Below are positions 16,014-24,860 of a DNA stretch of 28,974 nt, one piece after another. Position 1 is the first letter of the stretch. Each line of letters opens with the position of its first letter. A program made the position numbers and the translations under genes. The stretch lies in NCBI GenBank assembly GCA_002389765.1, contig DGQM01000006.1, positions 1 to 28,974 on the forward strand, written 5' to 3'. A model generated the notes under the pieces. The model saw only the letters and a program-made list of their open reading frames with translations, was not told the origin of the DNA and ran no database searches. Source of the DNA: Bacteroidetes bacterium UBA4414. GTDB lineage: Bacteria; Bacteroidota; Bacteroidia; Chitinophagales; Chitinophagaceae.

Positions 16014-18449
16014 ATGCCCCGTTGGCTACGCATATCATTAAAAATCGCAGCAGTACTACTTGGCCTTTTCGTTATAGCCTGGGTAATAATAGCAGTATAT
16101 ATCAGTCGCAATAAAGAAAGCATACTAAAAACTGTAGCCGAAAAACTAAACAATAAAGTAAAAGGCGAATTGCGTATTGAGAAAATGGACGTTGTATTGT
16201 TCAGCAATTTCCCTAACCTGTCCGTGTCACTACAAAACGTATCGTTGCAAGACAGTTTGTGGCAGCAACACAAGCACGACCTACTGAAAGCTGCAAGCAT
16301 CTATGCTGACATAAGCATAACATCGCTGATAAGTGGTAAGCCACATCTGCATCAACTACGTGTGCAACATGGCGAATTGTATATATACACAGACAGTAAC
16401 GGCTATAGCAATACATGGGCACTACAACCAAAAGACGTAAGAAAGAAAAAGAAAGGCAATGCAGATGCTGAAAATATTATACTGACAGATGTAAACTTCA
16501 TCATAGAAAACAAAACGAAGTTCAAATACTTTGTAATAGACATTAAGCATGCTGCTGCACGCATCAAAAACGATGATGATGAACTGAAAGCCAATATAAA
16601 TACCGAAGTATTGATAAAACAATTCTGCTTCAATACTACACGTGGCAGCTTCCTCAAGAACAAAACGATTGAGGGTACATTGATTGCATCATACAACAAA
16701 GCCACCAAAATACTGGACCTGCCATTGCAAGGCATACATATAGATGATGATGCGGTGAAGCTAACAGGTAAATTTAATTTTGCAGAGCAGCCTGCCGTGT
16801 TCAACCTCAGCTTTTCTGCAGACAAGATAAAACTGAAAGATGCTACAGCGCTGCTCACCAAACCAATCGCATCCAAGATTGCAATGGCAGACCTAGACAA
16901 ACCTTTGAGTGTAAAGACCACGCTGATTGGCAAAATGAAATTCAGAGATACACCATGGGTACGTACCTACTGGACGGTTACAAAAAACACATTACATACA
17001 CCTGTAGGCACTGTCAATGAAGCCAATTTTACAGGTATGTATACCAACCAAGTAGTGCGTGGAGAAACCTATGGAGATGCTAACTCTGCTATATACTTGT
17101 ATAAATTGAAAGGCAAACTATATGATATACCTTTCACCTTCGATACTGCCGCTGTAACCAACCTGAAGCGCCCCGTACTCAGTGGACGCATACGCAGCAA
17201 TATAGACCTGCAAAAAATAAACCAAATAACGGAAGGCAATACGTTCGACTTCAAATCAGGCACTGCCAATGTGAACCTGATATATAAAGGCGGCCTTAGC
17301 GAAAACGATACTACTATACCATATATATACGGATATGTGCGGCTGAACAATGCAGAGATAAACTATACACCCAGAAACATTGCATTTACCAATTGCAATG
17401 GCGTGCTGAATTTTAACGGTAATGACCTGAGCGTACCCAACCTGCAACTGACACGCAACAAAACGACCGTACAAATGAAAGGTGGTGTTAAAGACTTCCT
17501 GAACCTGTTCTACACGTCTCCCGACAAGGCAATTATTGATTGGCACATAACAAGTAATCAGATAAACATAAACGACTATCTGGCATTTGTAAGCAAAGCA
17601 AAGTACAACACCACCGCTACAGATAAGAAGCACAAAACCACCAGCCGCTACATAGCACGCCTGAACAGGTTTCTGGAATTGAGCACTGCACATCTGGATG
17701 TAAACCTTGCAAGGTTATACTTCAGAAAATTCAATGCTACGAATGTAAAAGCCGATATACTGCTGCGCAAAAATGATATCAGCATCAACAGCATAAAACT
17801 GAACCACGCCGAAGGAACACTGCAAATGAAAGCAGAACTATTGCCATCAGGCAATGCAACTCCATTCAAAATGAATGTAGACGTAGCACACGTAAATGTG
17901 CAACAGCTATTTACAGCATTTGAAAACTTTGGACAAGAGGCTATAGAAGAAAAGAACATACGCGGCACCTTGAGTGCTTCAATCAATATGAACGGTAGCC
18001 TGCAAAATGGTGGCCTTGCCCCCTATTCGCTGAATGGCAATTGCGACTTCCATCTGGTAGAGGGTGCGCTCGTAAATTTTGAACCATTAGAAAAAGTAGG
18101 CAAAATTGTATTCAGACGTAGGAATCTTTCTAACATCACATTCAAAAAGATATCGAACGATTTGCAAGTGCAAGGTAGCAAGATATACATCAAGCCAATG
18201 GCTATAGAATCGAGTGTGCTGAATATATTTCTGCAAGGCGTTTATAGCCTTACCAAAGGCACAAACATTGAAATGGAAATACCTATCCGCAACCCACAAA
18301 AAGACGAACTGATAGAAGATAAAGAATTGAAAGATAAACGCAGCCGCAGAGGTATTATTCTATATCTGAAAGCAGAAGATGGTGAAGATGGGAAAGTGCA
18401 TATAAAATGGAATAAGGATGGCAAAAAGATACCAACCGAAACAGAGTAA
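16014..18449 (+). CDS. AsmA-like inner-membrane-anchored protein
   Basis: 811 residues. One N-terminal membrane helix ~8-30 (ISLKIAAVLLGLFVIAWVII) is followed by the AsmA start signature (VKGELRIEKMDVVLFSNFPN, LSVSLQNVSLQDS). A long periplasmic beta-rich body ends in an AsmA-like C-terminal region ~600-790 (GTLSASINMNGSLQNGGLAP, LEKVGKIVF, GTNIEMEIPIRNPQKDELIE). Members of the AsmA/YhdP/TamB group form bridge-like periplasmic structures linked to outer-membrane lipid transport and protein assembly. The exact role here is not known. It is divergent from the T9SS gene (164-bp gap) and followed 24 bp later by a small membrane protein that may share its transcript. The length is normal for Bacteroidota members. 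Confidence 0.85.
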   Translation: MPRWLRISLKIAAVLLGLFVIAWVIIAVYISRNKESILKTVAEKLNNKVKGELRIEKMDVVLFSNFPNLSVSLQNVSLQDSLWQQHKHDLLKAASIYADISITSLISGKPHLHQLRVQHGELYIYTDSNGYSNTWALQPKDVRKKKKGNADAENIILTDVNFIIENKTKFKYFVIDIKHAAARIKNDDDELKANINTEVLIKQFCFNTTRGSFLKNKTIEGTLIASYNKATKILDLPLQGIHIDDDAVKLTGKFNFAEQPAVFNLSFSADKIKLKDATALLTKPIASKIAMADLDKPLSVKTTLIGKMKFRDTPWVRTYWTVTKNTLHTPVGTVNEANFTGMYTNQVVRGETYGDANSAIYLYKLKGKLYDIPFTFDTAAVTNLKRPVLSGRIRSNIDLQKINQITEGNTFDFKSGTANVNLIYKGGLSENDTTIPYIYGYVRLNNAEINYTPRNIAFTNCNGVLNFNGNDLSVPNLQLTRNKTTVQMKGGVKDFLNLFYTSPDKAIIDWHITSNQININDYLAFVSKAKYNTTATDKKHKTTSRYIARLNRFLELSTAHLDVNLARLYFRKFNATNVKADILLRKNDISINSIKLNHAEGTLQMKAELLPSGNATPFKMNVDVAHVNVQQLFTAFENFGQEAIEEKNIRGTLSASINMNGSLQNGGLAPYSLNGNCDFHLVEGALVNFEPLEKVGKIVFRRRNLSNITFKKISNDLQVQGSKIYIKPMAIESSVLNIFLQGVYSLTKGTNIEMEIPIRNPQKDELIEDKELKDKRSRRGIILYLKAEDGEDGKVHIKWNKDGKKIPTETE

Positions 18450-18473
18450 TACTTATTCCTTTAGATTTGTTAT

Positions 18474-18917
18474 ATGAAAAGGCGTATTCCTGTTTTCCTA
18501 TTATTGGCGGCAGTATCTGTAGTTTGTGGTTACCTGTTTCACAAAATATCGTGGGTAGGCAGGCTGGGCATTAACCTTGCGTATAAAGAATATGCTATTT
18601 TTAAAAGTTGGTGGCAGAGTTCATTGGCAGTATTCGGTGCATATCTGGTGCTGTTTATGATACACTATTTCATATCGAAAGATAAGGGGCGCACAAGAGT
18701 TACCATCATCAACATCGTTAGTATGCTGATAGCCATTGCGGGATTGTATTATACCTATAATGATTTCAGAACAGATTTTTCGCACCGAATAGCAGGAGAG
18801 CGCTTCCATCTCGGGTTTTATCTTTTCTGGGCGGGATGGATAATTATCAATCTGCACTTTATTATGTACAAGCCCGCTGTTAAAGCTTCAGATAAAAAGG
18901 CTGCAACAACTGCGTAA
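18474..18917 (+). CDS. Small four-helix membrane protein of unknown function
   Basis: 147 residues with four predicted membrane segments at ~5-22, 49-67, 79-97 and 113-133, and a short Lys/Ala-rich tail. I do not recognise the family. It lies 24 bp after the AsmA-like gene on the same strand and is probably co-transcribed. Its last 38 bp overlap the convergent trmN6 gene, so its tail (ASDKKAATTA) and the end of TrmN6 are encoded by the same DNA on opposite strands. Confidence 0.75.
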   Translation: MKRRIPVFLLLAAVSVVCGYLFHKISWVGRLGINLAYKEYAIFKSWWQSSLAVFGAYLVLFMIHYFISKDKGRTRVTIINIVSMLIAIAGLYYTYNDFRTDFSHRIAGERFHLGFYLFWAGWIIINLHFIMYKPAVKASDKKAATTA

Positions 18918-19593
18918 AGACATCTGTATAGCCACCACCTTGTTTGTATATCTGCAGTCTGTCCACATTCGTTTCAGTTGTTGGTTGGCTACTGCACAAA
19001 CTAATAACACGGTTATACCCACCGATTTCTTTAGGGTACACTTGCAGGAGTTGAGTAATGCCCCATCCGTTTTTATTAAGTAACTGCGCCCATACGTCGT
19101 GCTCTGCTGTTGGCAGTAATATAGCTGCATACCCTGTTGGCTTCAATACATTTTGTAGTACCGCAAGCAACGCATCGTAAGAAAGACTAATTGTATGGCG
19201 CACATTATTACGTTGCGCATCATCGCCTAACAAACTATTATTGAAGAATGGAGGATTGCAGATAATCATATCATATTGCTTTGTGAAAGCATATTGTGTC
19301 ACATCACCTTGTATAATATTTATCCTATCTGCCCAGGGAGATGCCTTTATGTTTTCACTTGCCTGTTGCGCTGCATCTGCATCCAGTTCTATAGCGTCTA
19401 TTTGTATGCTTTCATTACGCTGTGCCAGCATGAGTGACAGCAAGCCTGTACCCGTGCCAATATCCAGCACATCAACAACATCATCTGCAATGGGTGCCCA
19501 TGCACCTTGTATACAGGCATCGGTAGATACCTTCATGGCGCACTTGTCCTGATGAATGGTAAATTGTTTAAACTGAAAGTAATGGTTGCTCAT
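18880..19593 (-). CDS. trmN6: tRNA1(Val) (adenine(37)-N6)-methyltransferase
   Basis: 237 residues from the chosen start. A SAM-dependent methyltransferase with motif I VLDIGTGTGLLSLML at ~43-56 and the catalytic NPPFF at ~113-117, where the Asn-Pro-Pro-Phe marks amino-group methylation. The opening FQFKQFTIHQDKCAMKVSTD and the C-terminal TQLLQPFYLKL are characteristic of the YfiC/TrmN6 family, which methylates A37 of tRNA-Val. An ATG two codons upstream (19599) is possible. I prefer 19593 because it gives an ATGA overlap with the tsaD stop codon, typical of translational coupling. Pairing with tsaD, another tRNA position-37 modification gene, makes functional sense. The 3' end overlaps the convergent membrane protein gene by 38 bp. 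Confidence 0.88.
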   Translation of the reverse strand: MSNHYFQFKQFTIHQDKCAMKVSTDACIQGAWAPIADDVVDVLDIGTGTGLLSLMLAQRNESIQIDAIELDADAAQQASENIKASPWADRINIIQGDVTQYAFTKQYDMIICNPPFFNNSLLGDDAQRNNVRHTISLSYDALLAVLQNVLKPTGYAAILLPTAEHDVWAQLLNKNGWGITQLLQVYPKEIGGYNRVISLCSSQPTTETNVDRLQIYKQGGGYTDVFTQLLQPFYLKL

Positions 19594-20606
19594 GACCATA
19601 CTGCCCTTGCGGTAGGGCTAACGCTTAAATCGGCAAACTTACCTTGCAGGTATTTATAATAGCCTGTAATGCCAATCATAGCTGCATTATCGGTACAGTA
19701 TTCAAACTTAGGGATGTACACCTGCCAGCCCAGCTGTGCACCTGTTTCTGTGAGTGCCGTGCGCAAACCACTATTGGCAGATACACCACCTGCTATACCC
19801 ACGTGATTTATCTTCAATTCCTTAGCTGCTTTCTTCAGTTTCTTCAGCAGTATGGTTATGATAGTATGCTGCACAGATGCGCAGATATCATTCAGGTTAT
19901 TGGCTACAAAATCAGGGTCTTTCTTCTTTTCATTTTGCAGAAAATACAGCACCGCTGTTTTCAGCCCGCTGAAGCTGAAGTCGTAATCCTTCATATCGCT
20001 CAGCGGGAAGCTGAACTTTGTAGGATTGCCCTCTTTAGCCAGCTTATCAACCATTGGCCCGCCGGGATATGGTAACCCCAGCATCTTGGCTACTTTGTCA
20101 AAAGCCTCGCCAGCAGCATCGTCTATGGTTTCGCCCAGTACTTCCATATCCAGATGGCTGCGGCATAGCACTATCTGCGTATGCCCGCCAGATACAGTAA
20201 GGCAGAGGAACGGAAATTCGGGTTTCGGGTCTTCAATAAAATGTGCCAGTACGTGTGCCTGCATATGGTGCACATCTATCAGCGGCACATTCAATGCCTG
20301 CGCAAAAGACTTGGCAAAGCATGCACCTACCAGCAAAGAACCTATCAGCCCCGGTGCCTGTGTAAAAGCCACTGCATGAATATCCTTTTTATCTACACCA
20401 GCATTTTTCAGAGCCACATCTACCACCGGTACTATCTTCTGCATGTGCGCACGCGATGCCATTTCTGGCACCACACCACCATACTGCTCGTGTACCTTTT
20501 GGGTAGCTATCAGATTGCTCAGTACTACCCCATCCTGTATCACCGCTGCGCTTGTGTCATCGCAAGACGATTCTATTGCAAGTATATTCAGTTTTTGCTG
20601 TGCCAT
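19590..20606 (-). CDS. tsaD: tRNA N6-threonylcarbamoyladenosine (t6A37) transferase TsaD
   Basis: 338 residues from MAQQKLN. An ASKHA-fold enzyme that transfers threonylcarbamoyl to A37 of ANN-decoding tRNAs together with TsaB and TsaE. The family opening ILAIESSCDDTSAAV, the EMASRAH motif, the metal-binding HxxxH (His114 and His118 in HHMQAHVLAH), SGGHTQIVL and the C-terminal GGVSANSGLR are all present. A further in-frame ATG lies at 20633 and would add nine residues. The 20606 start fits the usual family length and places Met just before the conserved beta strand. The gene overlaps trmN6 by 4 bp and is divergent from the DUF6263-like gene. Confidence 0.95.
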   Translation of the reverse strand: MAQQKLNILAIESSCDDTSAAVIQDGVVLSNLIATQKVHEQYGGVVPEMASRAHMQKIVPVVDVALKNAGVDKKDIHAVAFTQAPGLIGSLLVGACFAKSFAQALNVPLIDVHHMQAHVLAHFIEDPKPEFPFLCLTVSGGHTQIVLCRSHLDMEVLGETIDDAAGEAFDKVAKMLGLPYPGGPMVDKLAKEGNPTKFSFPLSDMKDYDFSFSGLKTAVLYFLQNEKKKDPDFVANNLNDICASVQHTIITILLKKLKKAAKELKINHVGIAGGVSANSGLRTALTETGAQLGWQVYIPKFEYCTDNAAMIGITGYYKYLQGKFADLSVSPTARAVWS

Positions 20607-20734
20607 AAACAGGTTGCAAAATTCGTTAATCACGGGCTGAATATCAAAAAATCTGCCTTATTGCGTAAAACAAGCAGCCCAAATGCTTTCAGAGCTTAGA
20701 ATGATTTATATTTTTGTTGAACACAATTGAGGAT

Positions 20735-21604
20735 TTGTCTTTCGTTAAGCAATATATCACTGCTATCATATTGATTCTTTCCGTCGTATTGACGGGATGC
20801 GACGATAACGGGCTACCTGAGCAGAACAACGGACCCATCAGCCTGCAATTCAATTTCATTAAAGACAGCAGCTACCAATACATACTGGATAGCAAAATGA
20901 CACTGGAACCTGTGGTAAATGGCAAGACACTTACCATTACCCAGCAAATGAAACTGCTATCTAACTACATCGTAACAACATCCAACGCAGATAACAAGAA
21001 TGTGGCTGTGACATACAACCGCATTACCATGAGCTCAGGCAACGGGGTAACCACTAACGAATACGACTCTGAAGACACTGCAAATCAGAACCCGATGTTT
21101 GCCTCTGTTGGTGCAATGATGAAGCGCACCTTCAATATATCTGTATCTAAAAGCGGTATAACGGGTGTACAAAACTTATTTGACGAAGAGCAACTAACAG
21201 ATAGCAGTGCCGTAAATTACGGAGATAGCTCGCTACGCAAAGCCATGCTGCAATTCCTAACCATGTACCCTGCCGAAGCCATTAAGCCGGGAGATACTTG
21301 GAAAAAGGAGTTTCATACTTCTAATGGTTTCATCCACATGAAGCTGGAAAACACCTACACGCTGAAAAGCATTGACGGTAATATAGCACACGTAGAACTG
21401 CAAGGGCAAATAACCACCGAAGACACTACACAAGCCATGATATTCAGCGGCATACAATCGGGCGGACTGGATGTAGACATAAAAACAGGGCAGATTACCA
21501 TCGGGCAGATAACCCAACACCTGAGTGGCAAAATAAGCAGTGGCGGAAAAACATCGGAAGTGAGTGCTACTTCAGAGATAAACCTGATTGGCAATAAGCT
21601 GTAA
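20735..21604 (+). CDS. DUF6263-like lipoprotein
   Basis: About 289 residues from the TTG at 20735; an earlier TTG at 20714 would add seven. No in-frame ATG exists before the lipobox, so a non-ATG start is required unless the sequence has an error here. The start at 20735 gives a compact signal (SFVKQYITAIILILSVVLTG) ending in the lipobox LTGC. The body (LQFNFIKDSSYQYILDSKMT, QQMKLLSNYIV, NVAVTYNRITMS, YPAEAIKPGDTWKKEF, AHVELQGQITT) resembles the DUF6263 family of Bacteroidota envelope proteins, whose function is unknown. It follows a short divergent gap from tsaD and is convergent with scpA. Confidence 0.7.
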   Translation: MSFVKQYITAIILILSVVLTGCDDNGLPEQNNGPISLQFNFIKDSSYQYILDSKMTLEPVVNGKTLTITQQMKLLSNYIVTTSNADNKNVAVTYNRITMSSGNGVTTNEYDSEDTANQNPMFASVGAMMKRTFNISVSKSGITGVQNLFDEEQLTDSSAVNYGDSSLRKAMLQFLTMYPAEAIKPGDTWKKEFHTSNGFIHMKLENTYTLKSIDGNIAHVELQGQITTEDTTQAMIFSGIQSGGLDVDIKTGQITIGQITQHLSGKISSGGKTSEVSATSEINLIGNKL

Positions 21605-21613
21605 AATCAAAAA

Positions 21614-21652
21614 TTCCCCTATCCTCTGTCCGACAGCGATTTGGGGAAATTT
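21614..21652 (-). terminator. Convergent-gene terminator after scpA
   Basis: TTCCCC (21614-21619) pairs with GGGGAA (21643-21648) around a loop that contains a smaller CTGT/ACAG hairpin. On the minus strand the hairpin is followed by AATTTTTGATTTT, supporting termination of scpA. On the plus strand the tail is a poorer AAATTTC, so termination of the DUF6263-like gene here is less certain. A second hairpin, AGACTC/GAGTCT at 21657-21673, lies next to it without a T-tract. Confidence 0.55.
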
Positions 21653-21692
21653 CTCCAGACTCCGTTTGAGTCTTCAATTATGTATAATGCAA

Positions 21693-22565
21693 TTACTGTG
21701 CCATTTCATCTGCATCTGTGTCATCTGCAGGTAAATCATTACTATCAGCACCTGATGCTTCTTCCTCATTATCAACGCCTTGCTCTGCTTTAAATGCTTC
21801 ATCCTGCACAGCATCCTGCTCTTGGTTATTATTCCATTCTATGATGAAGTTATTACGGCCTGTACCTATCAGCAGGCTCAGGAAGCGCTGTTGTGTTAGC
21901 TCCAACATTGCAAGGAAGGTAAAGATGGCATGTATTCTGTTTTCACACTGTGAGAAAACAGCTTCGAATGCTGCACGTCCATTCGTCTTCATATAGTCCA
22001 GCAGGTGTACACGCTGCCCTTCAAGACTGTAATTATATTTTACAACTACGTGTTGCGGCTTGTTTTCCCTGTCCTGAAAACGCTTCATTACCTTCTCGAA
22101 AGCCTGCATCAGTTTGAACATAGATACGGTTTGTATCTCGGTGCCTTCGCTGTAGGTTTCGCTCAGGGTATCCAGTTCCTGCTTAATGTTACCACGCTTC
22201 TGTTGCAACAGGCGCTCTGCTTCCATGATAACCATTTGTTCAGATGCCTCTTTGAAACGCTTGTATTCCAATATCTTATCTACCAATTCCTGACGCGGAT
22301 CTATCTCATTACCATGCGCATCCACCTCTCGACGAGGCAGCAGCATCTTGGCCTTGATACGCATCAGGGTAGAAACGAACAATATAAACTCGCTGGCTAG
22401 CTCTATATTCAGGTTTTCCAGCTCGTGTATATACTTCAGGAAGTCTTTGGTGATGTTATGTATGGGAATATTGTATATATCCAGCTCATCGCGCTCTATG
22501 AAGAACAGCAACAGGTCAAACGGCCCTTCGAACTGGGGTAATTTTATCTGATACGACGTGGACAT
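21693..22565 (-). CDS. scpA: Segregation and condensation protein A
   Basis: 290 residues. This is the kleisin subunit of the SMC-ScpAB condensin complex, which links the SMC heads and helps chromosome segregation. The N-terminal signature LPQFEGPFDLLLFFIERDEL, DIYNIPIHNITKDFL and the following EFILFVSTLMRIKAKMLLPR are highly typical. The C-terminal winged-helix part is visible at ~170-245 (VFSQCENRIHAIFTFLAMLE, LTQQRFLSLL). An acidic, low-complexity tail ~250-290 rich in Asp, Glu and Ala is additional to the core family. ScpB is not nearby in the window. It is a single-gene unit with its own terminator. Confidence 0.94.
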   Translation of the reverse strand: MSTSYQIKLPQFEGPFDLLLFFIERDELDIYNIPIHNITKDFLKYIHELENLNIELASEFILFVSTLMRIKAKMLLPRREVDAHGNEIDPRQELVDKILEYKRFKEASEQMVIMEAERLLQQKRGNIKQELDTLSETYSEGTEIQTVSMFKLMQAFEKVMKRFQDRENKPQHVVVKYNYSLEGQRVHLLDYMKTNGRAAFEAVFSQCENRIHAIFTFLAMLELTQQRFLSLLIGTGRNNFIIEWNNNQEQDAVQDEAFKAEQGVDNEEEASGADSNDLPADDTDADEMAQ

Positions 22566-22581
22566 TAATCAAATCTATAAT

Positions 22582-22611
22582 TAAAGAAGCGCACCTGCAA
22601 GGGTGCGCTTC
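22582..22611 (-). terminator. Terminator after the DUF3078 gene
   Basis: A perfect 10-bp stem, GAAGCGCACC (22611-22602 on the minus strand) with GGTGCGCTTC (22595-22586) and a 6-nt loop, followed by TTTAA. It lies 33 nt after the stop of the DUF3078 gene and 20 nt before the scpA start. Confidence 0.75.
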
Positions 22612-22643
22612 AAAAGTAGTCTTTTCCGCTCAGAATTTGCCCA

Positions 22644-23666
22644 TTAAAACTTGTAAGCAAATCCTAATGTGAATATCTGTTTAGTCTGGAACCAACCCAT
22701 AAATTCGCCCGGTTCGTTTTTGCTAACATCTTTACCTGTTGTAGGATCTACTGTAGTCCCTACATAAGGAATATCGTTATCATACATCAATGTCAGCCCC
22801 ATTGATACCGTCAGGAACTTGTTGGCTTTGTAGAGCACTATATTATCCCACAACCAGTCAATATTACCCGGGTTGTCTTTCTTCACCACTATACCACTTG
22901 CATCTTTTACATCCTTTGCCAGATAGTTTGAGTAGAAATCTACCCTTGTACGCCAAGCTAAAGGCTTGCTAAGGTCTGTGCTATAACGACCTGAGAAATA
23001 AGCACCCAGCTCGAAACGAGATGTTTTACTATTTTCTACACCAAAAGCACCTGCAGGGTCGCGCATAGTATAGTATTTGTCTACCAGCGTCATGCGTGCG
23101 GCTATTGGCGAGAAGAACAAACTAAGATTAGTCCCCTTGCGATACTCCGCACCGACAGCCAATGTAAGGTATGCCGGCGAAAGGAAGTTTGATACAGAGA
23201 ATGTATCCCAATTGTTGGCTTTATAGTCGTAACCTTTTGTGAATTGCGATTTAAAGTTGAACAACGCAGAGATGTAGAAATCTTTCGTAGTATCTATACG
23301 TACACCATATTTTGAAGTAAAGTCAATACGGTCATCTGCTTTGCGCGGCACAAAGCTGTTTGAATATGCATAGAATAATGCATAGTTCAGATCCAGGTTA
23401 TTGCTCCATATTTGCCTGTGATACAGGCGTGTTACATAACCATTGAACAGGCCATTTACAGTCAAAGATGCCAATTCACCACCGGCAGCCCAGTTGTGCA
23501 AAAAGCCCTGATTCAAGCCGATATTCAGCAGGCCGCCCTTCACCCATGCTACCGTGTCCTTGTTTTCGTTGCTAAGGCTTTTCTTCATGTCATCTGTTTT
23601 TGCCAATTGAGCATTGGCTGCAAACACAGATACCATCAGTGTACATGCGAGTAATAAACGCTTCAT
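22644..23666 (-). CDS. DUF3078 family outer-membrane protein
   Basis: 340 residues. Signal peptide ~1-19 (VSVFAANAQ), then a short linker and a beta-strand-rich body matching DUF3078: WVKGGLLNIGLNQGFLHNWA followed by AGGELASLTVNGLFNGYVTR, WSNNLDLNYALFYAYSNSF, KTSRFELGAYFSGRYS, and a terminal strand ending FTLGFAYKF. The alternating aromatic strands and terminal Phe suggest an outer-membrane barrel. No function is established for the family. It follows the GldB-like gene by 23 bp on the same strand and precedes a strong terminator, so the two probably form one transcript. Confidence 0.85.
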   Translation of the reverse strand: MKRLLLACTLMVSVFAANAQLAKTDDMKKSLSNENKDTVAWVKGGLLNIGLNQGFLHNWAAGGELASLTVNGLFNGYVTRLYHRQIWSNNLDLNYALFYAYSNSFVPRKADDRIDFTSKYGVRIDTTKDFYISALFNFKSQFTKGYDYKANNWDTFSVSNFLSPAYLTLAVGAEYRKGTNLSLFFSPIAARMTLVDKYYTMRDPAGAFGVENSKTSRFELGAYFSGRYSTDLSKPLAWRTRVDFYSNYLAKDVKDASGIVVKKDNPGNIDWLWDNIVLYKANKFLTVSMGLTLMYDNDIPYVGTTVDPTTGKDVSKNEPGEFMGWFQTKQIFTLGFAYKF

Positions 23667-23689
23667 AAACTATATGTTTGGTTTGATAT

Positions 23690-24769
23690 TTATTTTGGTT
23701 TGTATTTAGACTCCTGCAATATTTTCTGCTCGTCTATTGGCATAGCTATCAGTTTGTCAAGTGTCACCTCAGGGTGCTGCGCCATATAGCTTTTTACTAT
23801 CTGCAAGCCCATCCAAGTGCCAACCTCACCCGGACTTTGGTCGCTCATACCGGCTGCACTTGGCCCTTCCATCACATAACGTACCACTTTTTGCAGACTA
23901 CGTTCGTAGAGGAAGTTCTGCGTGATGAAGAAATTGTAAATACCTGCTTCATTTTCTTCACACCATTTCAGTTGCTTTTCTGTGTAGGCGAGGCGAATTG
24001 GCTTAGGCACAAAAGGCAGTACTTTTTCTATATAATAAGCTTCTATACCACGTTGTATCATCATATTCAGCAGCGTGCGGTCTTCCATTACAAATGGTGT
24101 TCTTTCCCGATACATCGCCCTGAAGGCTACCACAGGTATGTATTCCTTTACAAGCTGTGTGCTTTTGTATTCAGGAATACCAACCGCTTTGTAGTATGGA
24201 TATGATGCGCCGAGGAACATATCCAGCCCTATACCGAGTATAGTGCTATCATAGGTAAACGCCGCCCAGTTGTTCAGCCATGAAATCATGTACACGACCT
24301 TGCGTTCATTAGCATTCGGGAAGTAGTGCTTGTGATACTGAAAGCCCTGTTGCAACCAGCCATCTATTTCTTTTGTATCGGGATAATGTTTTGCGACTGT
24401 ATCCAGCAGACCACGGTAATCTTTGTGCGTCAGGAAGCTGTGCATACCTAAGCGAATACCCTGCACCGTATCGTTATAATTGCCCTGTATGCCCAAACCC
24501 ATCAGTGTATCGAGGAAGAATGGCAGGAAATCCGGGTATTTAGTTTGCAGCTTTTGCAAACCGGCAGCTATGTTATTAGTATCAATAGCGGTAATATCCT
24601 GGTCAAGTCTGCGGGTATTCAGTTCTACTTTTACGTCCGATACATCAGGCGCTTTCTCCGTATTGCCGCCACAAGCAGACAAAACAGCCAACGGCAGTGC
24701 TAAAAGCACAGATTTAACAGTCCTTTTATTAACAAAAGCAGGCTTTGTTGTGGATAACCAGTTGAACAT
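23690..24769 (-). CDS. GldB-like gliding motility lipoprotein
   Basis: 359 residues from MFNWLS. The lipoprotein signal VKSVLLALPLAVLSACGG ends at Cys33. The mature body matches the GldB family: VELNTRRLDQDITAIDTNNI, KYPDFLPFFLDTLMGLGIQG, YYFPNANE-type and MISWLNNWA segments, GIGLDMFLGASYPYYKAVGI and EVGTWMGLQIVKSYM. GldB is required for gliding in flavobacteria, but homologues occur in many non-gliding Bacteroidota, so motility is not implied. An upstream in-frame ATG at 24823 would add 18 polar, basic residues before the signal. I prefer 24769 because a perfect TAnnTTTG box (TATTTTTG, 24805-24798) lies inside that extension. The residues after Cys (GGNTEK) lack the acidic surface-export pattern, suggesting a periplasmic face. 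Confidence 0.85.
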   Translation of the reverse strand: MFNWLSTTKPAFVNKRTVKSVLLALPLAVLSACGGNTEKAPDVSDVKVELNTRRLDQDITAIDTNNIAAGLQKLQTKYPDFLPFFLDTLMGLGIQGNYNDTVQGIRLGMHSFLTHKDYRGLLDTVAKHYPDTKEIDGWLQQGFQYHKHYFPNANERKVVYMISWLNNWAAFTYDSTILGIGLDMFLGASYPYYKAVGIPEYKSTQLVKEYIPVVAFRAMYRERTPFVMEDRTLLNMMIQRGIEAYYIEKVLPFVPKPIRLAYTEKQLKWCEENEAGIYNFFITQNFLYERSLQKVVRYVMEGPSAAGMSDQSPGEVGTWMGLQIVKSYMAQHPEVTLDKLIAMPIDEQKILQESKYKPK

Positions 24770-24860
24770 AGGTAAATCAGCTTTATTTTTACGGCGGCAA
24801 AAATACGGCTTATTTTTTGCCATATCATAATCAGTATTAACATACTAACCCACAGTATAT

